A stretch of DNA of 5,690 nucleotides from Flavobacteriaceae bacterium UBA6231 (GTDB taxonomy: Bacteria > Bacteroidota > Bacteroidia > Flavobacteriales > Flavobacteriaceae): the NCBI GenBank assembly GCA_002441545.1, contig DJWL01000176.1, forward strand, positions 1 to 5,690, written 5' to 3'. The position numbers were made by a program, and so were the translations under genes. Below are positions 1 to 5,690 of the stretch, one piece after another (positions within the stretch are counted from its first letter, which is position 1; each line of letters begins with the position of its first letter). The notes below the pieces were generated by a model that was not told where the DNA came from, did not search any database, and worked only from the letters and a program-made list of their open reading frames with translations.

Positions 1-3000
1 GCTAAAAAATTTGGAATAGTTAATGGTCCCGCAGATAGTAATGGATTTATTCTTGAAACACCTATTTTTAATACTTATGGCTTAACAGTTTTTGAATTTC
101 AAATGGATCAAGCATGGAATCTGTTAGCTGGAGATCAAATTCTTATTGAATTATCGACTGATGGAGGTGCCACTTATAATGTAGTTTTACAAGATATAAC
201 AGGGCCATCAAGTTCAGGAAATCATAATAACTTTGGTGTAAACCATTATGTTTTCACTGAAGATGAAAATGGCAATTCACTTGAACAATATTTAGGTCTG
301 GAAAATTTAAGAATTCGTTTTTCATATTTTGGAACAACTTTAAACAGTTCTTGGGCTATTGATGATATTCAATTTGAAGTTAATCCAGCAGATAATGGCA
401 TTGAATGGACAAATGAAGCTGGTGAAATTATCTCTACAGATCTTGAAGCTAGTGTAACCCCAACTTCACCTGGTATTCACACTTATGGAGTAACTTCATT
501 AGTTAATGGTTGTAGAAGTGAAGGAGATGATGGTACAGTGTTTTTAAATATTAATGTAAATTATTCTTATGCTGGAGTAAATCAAACAATAGCACAAAGT
601 GATTGTGGTAATAATTCAGTTACTTTAAATGCATATGATAACTCTAAAACTACTTTAGAAAATTATATGAAAGGAACATATCCTGCATATGATGCATCAG
701 ATCCTGAAGGTAATGAACCTGGTACCGGAACTTTAGGAAAATGGACTATAAAATCTGGACCAATAAGCACTTGTGGTACAGGAACATTTACTACAAACAA
801 TCCTGGAAAATATCCTGATCCAACAAACGACCCAGATGCAATATTTACTGGAGAAAGCGGAACTTATGTTTTAACTTGGACAGTAGACTCTTGTGAAAGC
901 GATGTAACTATAGAATTAACATCTTGTGATGCTATAGATTTTGACGGAATTGATGATCATATTACGTTTAAAGATAATTATGATTTGAATGGTCCTTTTA
1001 GTATAGAAGTTTGGATTAAATCTGAAGTAAATAATGCTGCAATACAGACTATTTTATCTAAACGTTCTAATGCATTAAATAGTGGTTACGATTTACGTTT
1101 AGTAAACAAAAAAATATCTTTCAATTGGAATGGAAATGGAAACACTATAGCTTCACCTTTTAATATTAATAACGACAGATGGTATCATGTTGCTGTTACT
1201 TTTGATGGAGGTTTATATAAATTGTACATAGATGGTATTGAAGTAGCTCAAAACAATAGCAGTACAGCACCTTCACTAAATACTATGAACTGTATTCTAG
1301 GTGCTATGGATCAAGCGGGTTCTCCTCCAAATAAACCTGTAAACTATTTTAATGGTTGGATAGATGAACTCAGAATTTGGAATAAAGCCTTATCGAAAGA
1401 GCATATTCGCCAAATGATGAATCAAGAAATTACTTTTAACGGTACAGCTGTTAGAGGTGTTATTGTTCCTTTAGATGTAGATGGTCCAGACACTAATAAA
1501 GATGGTGTTGATGATAATTTAATAACTTGGAATAACTTATTGGGTTATTATAAAATGGATCAAACTGGTTGTGGTTATCTGCTACCTAATAATACTACTG
1601 GTATTCAAGGTAAATTAAGACATATCAATTCAACGGAAGAACAAACAGCACCATTGCCTTATACAACAATTGCCAATGGAGAATGGACAGACAAAACACC
1701 TACAACACCTTGGCTATACGGAAACTCTGTTTGGGATATTCCTAATGGAACTGGTATAAATGGCAAACCAATTGATTGGAATATTGTAGTTGAATCTCAT
1801 AATTTATCTTCGCAAAACAAAAATATTAAATTATTAGGATTGCTAATAGATGATACAAATGCCCGATTAACAATAGCAAATCCTGCTCAGGCATTAAATG
1901 AAAACAATAGTGGTCAAGAATTATTTATTTCGCACTATTTACAGTTGAATGGATATATAGATTTAGTAGGAGAATCTCAATTAGTTCAAAAAAGATACTA
2001 TTATGATGATGATAATAACCTTGCAACCAAAGATATTACTGTTCAGTTGAACGAAAGTGTTTTAGAACCTACAAGTTCAGGACTTTTAAAACGCGATCAA
2101 CAAGGTACTGTAAATATATACAATTATAACTATTGGAGTTCTCCAGTTGGTGAAAGGAATCCAACTAGTAATAATGTACCATCTATAATACAATGGCGTC
2201 ACCGTGATGGAACAGATTCTAATAATGCTAAAGTAATAAATTGGTTGGCTAGCGGACGCGACGCGTCTCCTACAAGTCCTATATCTATTCCTGAGTATTG
2301 GTTATATTCTTATGAAAACTATACAAGTAATACTTATGGTAAATGGGTAAAATTAAATAGATATTCAGCTGTTAAAGTTGGTTTAGGCTATACTATGAAA
2401 GGAAGTGGTGCAACTGGTTCTTATCAAAACTATTCGTTTATTGGCAAACCTAACAATGATATAATTAAAACTGCGATTACCGCTGGAAATGATGCTTTAG
2501 TTGGTAACCCATATCCTTCAGCCATAGATGCTAGAGAGTTTATTAAAGATAATATACCAACCCAAAATCCAGATGATAGCACAAGTAGTGCAAATCCAGG
2601 AACTACTGGAAGTATTGATGGATCACTTAATTTTTGGATACATTATACTACAAACAACACGCATCTACTAAATAGTTATCAAGGTGGTTATGCTACATAT
2701 ACCTTAGCTGGTGGCCTTGAGCCTGTAACATCACCATTATTGACTGAGGACGGTTATTATATTAGTGGACAAGGTTCTTCTAATTTAAGACCAGGTGATT
2801 TTATTCCAGTAGCTCAAGGGTTCTTTGTGCATTCAGCAAGTGCCCATAAAGATGGAAATGAGTTGAAATTTCAAAATAGTCAAAGAGTATTTAAAACAGA
2901 AGCTGACCCAGATGACTCTCAGTTTTTAAAATCATCTGCATCAAAAACAGCCATAAGCAGTTCAAATCCAACTATTGATGAAACTGCGATTAAACGTGTT

Positions 3001-3687
3001 AGGCTACAATTTAAAACTCCTGAAGGAGCCAGAAGACATTTATTGTTGGCTTTTACATCGGACAATGAAGCTACTGATGGCTTTGATTATGGTTATGATG
3101 CCAAGTCTTTTGATAATCTTCCTAATGATATGCTATTTATGATTAATGATGAAAAATATGTTATTCAAGCTGTAGGTGCTTTTAATGAAACAAAACAATA
3201 TCCGCTTGGTATATTTTCCAAAACAGGTGGTGCTATTGAAATTTCTGTTACTGAATTAGAAAATTTAGACCCAAATACCAAAGTTTATATATATGATAGC
3301 CTTTTAGGAACATACACTAAAATTAATGAGAAAAATTCAAAATACGAAACAACACTTGATGTTGGAAACTATTTAAATAGGTTTTTTATAACTTTTGTTA
3401 AAAACAACAGCCTTTCAATAGCTGATGAAATTTTAGAGCATGTTCAAGTAAACTACTTACAAAATAGTGGCGAAATTTATATTAAAACAACTAATGGAGT
3501 TGATGTAAAACAAGTGAATCTTGTTAATATTCTTGGACAAAACATTAAGGCTTGGAATCCAACAAATACGGCTTCTTTCTCAAATGATATGAAGATTCCA
3601 ATAGGTCATGTTTCTGAAGGCAGTTATATAATAAATGTTTTAACAACAAATGGTTCTGTAAACAAAAAAGTAGTTATAAATCAATAA
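1..3687 (+). CDS. Large modular T9SS-exported surface protein with LamG domain, 5'-truncated by the window
   Basis: The frame is open from base 1, so the true start and signal peptide lie upstream; the ATG at 103 is internal. 1228 residues are visible, numbered from base 1. Residues 1-128 look like a beta jelly-roll ending in WAIDDI (118-123). Residues 130-308 look like one or two Ig/PKD-like domains with paired cysteines. Residues 310-477 are a LamG/concanavalin A-like domain (FDGIDDHI, WYHVAVTFDGG, WIDELRIWNKAL). An Asp-rich, calcium-loop-like stretch lies at 492-505. Residues 560-990 carry motifs I recognise from flavobacterial surface proteins: ESQLVQ (658), RDQQGT (698), YNYWSSPVG (709), GNPYPSAIDA (835), GFFV (940). 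Residues 997-1136 form an unnamed module, and 1141-1228 a type A T9SS sorting domain (VNILGQNI at 1175). It is probably carried across the outer membrane and anchored or released at the surface. An adhesion or glycan-binding role is inferred from LamG only; no catalytic motif was seen. Confidence 0.93.
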   Translation, partial: AKKFGIVNGPADSNGFILETPIFNTYGLTVFEFQMDQAWNLLAGDQILIELSTDGGATYNVVLQDITGPSSSGNHNNFGVNHYVFTEDENGNSLEQYLGLENLRIRFSYFGTTLNSSWAIDDIQFEVNPADNGIEWTNEAGEIISTDLEASVTPTSPGIHTYGVTSLVNGCRSEGDDGTVFLNINVNYSYAGVNQTIAQSDCGNNSVTLNAYDNSKTTLENYMKGTYPAYDASDPEGNEPGTGTLGKWTIKSGPISTCGTGTFTTNNPGKYPDPTNDPDAIFTGESGTYVLTWTVDSCESDVTIELTSCDAIDFDGIDDHITFKDNYDLNGPFSIEVWIKSEVNNAAIQTILSKRSNALNSGYDLRLVNKKISFNWNGNGNTIASPFNINNDRWYHVAVTFDGGLYKLYIDGIEVAQNNSSTAPSLNTMNCILGAMDQAGSPPNKPVNYFNGWIDELRIWNKALSKEHIRQMMNQEITFNGTAVRGVIVPLDVDGPDTNKDGVDDNLITWNNLLGYYKMDQTGCGYLLPNNTTGIQGKLRHINSTEEQTAPLPYTTIANGEWTDKTPTTPWLYGNSVWDIPNGTGINGKPIDWNIVVESHNLSSQNKNIKLLGLLIDDTNARLTIANPAQALNENNSGQELFISHYLQLNGYIDLVGESQLVQKRYYYDDDNNLATKDITVQLNESVLEPTSSGLLKRDQQGTVNIYNYNYWSSPVGERNPTSNNVPSIIQWRHRDGTDSNNAKVINWLASGRDASPTSPISIPEYWLYSYENYTSNTYGKWVKLNRYSAVKVGLGYTMKGSGATGSYQNYSFIGKPNNDIIKTAITAGNDALVGNPYPSAIDAREFIKDNIPTQNPDDSTSSANPGTTGSIDGSLNFWIHYTTNNTHLLNSYQGGYATYTLAGGLEPVTSPLLTEDGYYISGQGSSNLRPGDFIPVAQGFFVHSASAHKDGNELKFQNSQRVFKTEADPDDSQFLKSSASKTAISSSNPTIDETAIKRVRLQFKTPEGARRHLLLAFTSDNEATDGFDYGYDAKSFDNLPNDMLFMINDEKYVIQAVGAFNETKQYPLGIFSKTGGAIEISVTELENLDPNTKVYIYDSLLGTYTKINEKNSKYETTLDVGNYLNRFFITFVKNNSLSIADEILEHVQVNYLQNSGEIYIKTTNGVDVKQVNLVNILGQNIKAWNPTNTASFSNDMKIPIGHVSEGSYIINVLTTNGSVNKKVVINQ
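2989..3687 (+). repeat. Duplicated C-terminal unit, copy 1 (module plus T9SS sorting domain)
   Basis: This stretch encodes residues 997-1228 of the large protein and aligns end to end with the small downstream gene. Shared landmarks in the same order are RVR, RHLLL, DYGYDA (1029-1034), VIQ, VGAF, YPLG (1067-1070), IEIS, IYDS, TYT, YLNRF (1124-1128) and VNYL. By eye about half of roughly 138 aligned positions before the sorting domain are identical, with only a 2-residue gap near residue 120 of the module. The sorting domains align too, but less closely. Confidence 0.88.
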
Positions 3688-3703
3688 TTAATTGATTACA
3701 AGA

Positions 3704-3735
3704 AAAAAAGGTGGATTTAAAAATCCACCTTTTTT
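3704..3735 (+). terminator. Strong intrinsic terminator after the large surface-protein gene
   Basis: This is a perfect inverted repeat 16 bases from the stop codon. The core arm GGTGGATT (3710-3717) pairs with AATCCACC (3722-3729), leaving a 4-base TAAA loop. The arms extend outward as six A (3704-3709) against six T (3730-3735), giving the GC-core hairpin and U-run expected of a Rho-independent terminator on the plus strand. The A-run would also provide a U-run in the other direction, but no gene reads into it from the right. It should uncouple the two surface-protein genes. Confidence 0.88.
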
Positions 3736-3867
3736 ATGCTTAAAAGTAAGGCATAAAATACAATATTATGCATTTTATCGATTTTATTTACCTTTTATAG
3801 ATTATTAGTGTATTATTTTATATATTTACTATAAGTTTTTAAATGCTCATTATAAATCCCAAATCTA

Positions 3868-4665
3868 ATGACTAAAAAAATACACTTATTCCTGTTATTC
3901 ATATTATTTGTCATAGGAAGTAGCTTTACAAATACTTCAGCCGCTTATACTGATAGCAATCTTCAAAGAGTTAGAATTGATTTTAAAATGCCTAATGGCT
4001 TTGTAAGACATTTGCTATTATCATTCACAAAAGACAATTCTGCAAGTGATAGTTATGATTATGGCTATGATGCTATTAATAAAGATGTATATCCTTATGA
4101 TTTAAACTGGATGATTGGAGATCTACAATGTGTTATTCAAGGTGTTGGTGCTTTTGATGATTCAAAAAAATATCCTTTAGGTATGTTTATGTTTAATGAT
4201 GGTAATATTGAAATTTCACTGAATACTCTAGAGAATTTTGACTCTCCCATTGACTTGTTTATTTATGACTCACAACTTGATACTTATACCCAAATTAATG
4301 ATTCAAATTATGCAGCAAATATAGCTAAGGGAGATTATTTAAATAGATTTTATTTGGCTTTTAAAACTGATAATGCAAGCAATTCATTTGCAAAAAACAG
4401 TCTTTCTACCGATGAAATTAGTTTAGAAGATATTAAAGTAAATTATTTACATAATACAAAAGAATTATATGTAAATACACATGATAAATTTATAATTAAA
4501 ACCATTAATGTGCATAATTTACTAGGACAACAAATATTTTCTTTAAGCTCTGTAAATTCTAAAGTTATTAAAATACCGTTCCAAACTAATCAAACTAAAT
4601 ACGGTATTATAACAATAGAAACCGATGAAGGTGGTCATTTGAGTAAACAAATTGTTATAAACTAA
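3868..4665 (+). CDS. Small secreted T9SS cargo protein, stand-alone paralog of the large protein's C-terminus
   Basis: This 265-residue protein is complete. The ATG at 3868 is supported by a stop in the same frame at 3853 and by an immediate signal peptide: KK at 3-4, hydrophobic core at 7-20, and likely cleavage after Ala25 or Ala26 (TSA/A). There is no Shine-Dalgarno sequence, as is usual in Bacteroidota. Residues 32-168 match the unnamed module of the upstream gene (RVRIDFK, RHLLLSFT, DYGYDA 64-69, YPLG 102-105, YLNRF 157-161). Residues about 178-265 form a T9SS type A sorting domain (HNLLGQQI near 216), ending in KQIVIN. The mature protein would therefore be little more than one module plus the export signal. 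The 180-base gap and intervening terminator suggest its own promoter. No enzyme motif is visible and the function is unknown. It could be a partner, a decoy or a leftover of the large protein, or simply a minimal family member. Confidence 0.9.
   Translation: MTKKIHLFLLFILFVIGSSFTNTSAAYTDSNLQRVRIDFKMPNGFVRHLLLSFTKDNSASDSYDYGYDAINKDVYPYDLNWMIGDLQCVIQGVGAFDDSKKYPLGMFMFNDGNIEISLNTLENFDSPIDLFIYDSQLDTYTQINDSNYAANIAKGDYLNRFYLAFKTDNASNSFAKNSLSTDEISLEDIKVNYLHNTKELYVNTHDKFIIKTINVHNLLGQQIFSLSSVNSKVIKIPFQTNQTKYGIITIETDEGGHLSKQIVIN
3961..4665 (+). repeat. Duplicated C-terminal unit, copy 2
   Basis: Residues 32-265 of the small protein are the second copy of the unit encoded at 2989-3687. Copy 2 has about eight extra residues in the linker before the sorting domain and a more diverged sorting domain. 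Nucleotide identity is patchy, for example around the DYGYDA and YLNRF codons, so the duplication looks old rather than recent. Confidence 0.87.
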
Positions 4666-4683
4666 TCAAATATTTATAAGATG

Positions 4684-4724
4684 AAATAAAAAGGGCTAAA
4701 TTAATATTCAGGCCTTCTTTATTT
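4684..4724. terminator. Probable bidirectional terminator between the convergent small gene and hisS
   Basis: The left arm (4684-4697) pairs with the right arm (4711-4724) over 14 positions with one A-C mismatch and two G-U wobbles, around a 13-base AT-rich loop (4698-4710). On the plus strand the right arm reads GGCCTTCTTTATTTT and supplies a T-rich tail. On the minus strand the GCCC arm is followed by five T. The location between converging genes fits shared termination. The right arm overlaps the hisS stop codon (4719-4721). Confidence 0.65.
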
Positions 4725-5690
4725 TATAAGATTTACCAATTCATCAAGTGTTACTTGATTTTGGTCTCCAGAAATCATGTTCTTTAAAGTATAAGTATTA
4801 GAATTCATTTCTTGCTCTCCTACCAAAACTACAAATGGAACATTTCTCTTATTAGCATGCATCATTTGTTTTTTCATTTTAGCAGCATCAGGATATAATT
4901 CAGCATTAATACCACTTTCACGTAATTTTTTAATAGCTTTCAGACTAAACAAAGCTTCTTTGTCTCCAAAATTTATAAATAATACATCAATGGTTTTTGT
5001 AATAGTTTCTGGAAACAAACAAAGTTCTTCTAAAACCAAATAAATTCTGTCTAAACCAAAACTAATACCTACACCACTAACATCATTTAAACCAAAAATC
5101 CCTGTTAAATCATCATATCTTCCACCGCCACCAATAGAACCCATTTGCACAGTTTTTGGTGCAGCAACTTCAAAAATAGCCCCTGTATAATAGTTTAAAC
5201 CACGTGCCAAAGTCACATCAAGTTGTAAAGTTGCAGTTTTAAGTCCTAGTGTATTTATAGCGTTGTTTATAAACTCTAACTCATTAATGCCCTTTAAGCC
5301 TTCTTCTGAAGTTGATAAGATAACTTTTAAAGCTTCAATTTGTGAATGAAAACTTCCTTGTAAAGTAAATAATGGTTGGAGCTTATCAATTCCAGACTGT
5401 GGAATGCCTTTACTTAACATGTCTTCTTTAACCTTCTCCTCTCCTATTTTGTCAAGTTTATCTAAGGCAACCGTAAAATCGATTAATTTATCTTGTGCAT
5501 CAATCACTTCTGCAATACCCGATAGTATTTTACGGTTATTTATTTTAATAGTAACCCCTTGCAACTTTAATGCAGAAAATACAGCATCATATAATTGAAC
5601 AAACTCTACTTCTTGCCATAATGATTGCGAACCAACTACATCAGCATCACACTGATAAAACTCTCTAAAGCGTCCTTTTTGAGGTCTGTC
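4719..5690 (-). CDS. hisS: Histidyl-tRNA synthetase, C-terminal 323 residues (N-terminus outside window)
   Basis: The enzyme activates histidine with ATP and loads it onto tRNA-His in the cytoplasm. The minus-strand frame is open through base 5690, so the gene continues to the right; the TTG at 5564 is an internal Leu codon, not a start. Counting from 5690, class II motif 2 is at 6-20 (GRFREFYQCDADVVG). The histidine-specific motif LARGLNYYTG is at 161-170 (bases 5181-5210), the glycine-rich GGGGRYDD at 187-194, and motif 3 GVGISFGLDRI at 206-216. The HGTP-type anticodon-binding domain is at about 234-323 (IDVLFINFG, AELYPD, FVVLVGEQE). Class II motif 1 and about 130-140 N-terminal residues are missing only because of the window edge, judged from the usual family length. 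All visible catalytic motifs are intact, so this looks functional. Confidence 0.97.
   Translation of the reverse strand, partial: DRPQKGRFREFYQCDADVVGSQSLWQEVEFVQLYDAVFSALKLQGVTIKINNRKILSGIAEVIDAQDKLIDFTVALDKLDKIGEEKVKEDMLSKGIPQSGIDKLQPLFTLQGSFHSQIEALKVILSTSEEGLKGINELEFINNAINTLGLKTATLQLDVTLARGLNYYTGAIFEVAAPKTVQMGSIGGGGRYDDLTGIFGLNDVSGVGISFGLDRIYLVLEELCLFPETITKTIDVLFINFGDKEALFSLKAIKKLRESGINAELYPDAAKMKKQMMHANKRNVPFVVLVGEQEMNSNTYTLKNMISGDQNQVTLDELVNLIK

Noticed and set aside
103..105. ATG as the start of the large surface protein
   Set aside because: The same frame is open without a stop back to base 1 and its residues continue the beta-rich domain; no signal peptide follows this ATG.
3832..3839. 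TAAGTTTT as a Bacteroidota -7 promoter element (consensus TAnnTTTG) for the small gene
   Set aside because: It matches all but the last fixed base and sits 28 bases before the ATG, but no TTG -33 element is found at the right distance and the region is so AT-rich that such a match is expected by chance.
3868..4665. The small gene as a pseudogene remnant of the large one
   Set aside because: It has an intact frame, its own start, a clear signal peptide and a complete sorting domain, which a broken 3' fragment would not be expected to have.
5562..5564. TTG as the start of the minus-strand gene
   Set aside because: The frame continues upstream with a perfect class II motif 2 of histidyl-tRNA synthetase, so this is an internal Leu codon.
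5404..5598. Open reading frame of 64 codons on the plus strand
   Set aside because: It lies wholly antisense to the intact hisS coding region, has no recognisable protein features, and is explained as a shadow of the opposite strand.
1..5690. CRISPR array, tRNA, rRNA, insertion sequence or defence system
   Set aside because: No regularly spaced direct repeats, no tRNA-like cloverleaf sequence, no transposase or nuclease motifs and no flanking target-site duplications were seen; nearly all sequence is accounted for by the three genes.

Overview
The window is AT-rich and most likely comes from the chromosome of a gliding-type or marine flavobacterium (phylum Bacteroidota, family Flavobacteriaceae or close to it). 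The evidence is two proteins ending in the type A C-terminal sorting domain of the type IX secretion system (T9SS), protein motifs I know from flavobacterial surface proteins, start codons without a Shine-Dalgarno sequence, and a histidyl-tRNA synthetase with Bacteroidota-like wording of its motifs. I cannot name a genus from the sequence alone.

Layout. Positions 1-3687 (+) hold the last 1228 residues of a very large modular surface protein whose start lies to the left of the window. Its order is a jelly-roll-like domain ending in a WAIDDI motif, one or two Ig/PKD-like domains, a LamG (concanavalin A-like) domain, a short acidic Asp-rich stretch, a long region with flavobacterial surface-protein motifs, a roughly 140-residue unnamed module, and a T9SS sorting domain. 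A strong intrinsic terminator follows at 3704-3735. Positions 3868-4665 (+) hold a small secreted protein that is a signal peptide attached directly to a diverged copy of the last ~232 residues of the big protein. Positions 4719-5690 (-) hold the C-terminal 323 residues of histidyl-tRNA synthetase (hisS), convergent with the small gene. A probable bidirectional terminator lies between them and overlaps the hisS stop codon. No tRNA, rRNA, CRISPR array or insertion sequence was seen.

How the genes relate. The two plus-strand genes look like a tandem pair of T9SS cargo paralogs: one long, with candidate binding domains in front, and one reduced to the C-terminal module plus sorting domain. The terminator between them suggests separate expression. 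hisS is an unrelated housekeeping neighbour. The observation most worth following is the stand-alone copy of the C-terminal module, because it isolates a domain of unknown role that otherwise sits between the passenger region and the sorting signal.
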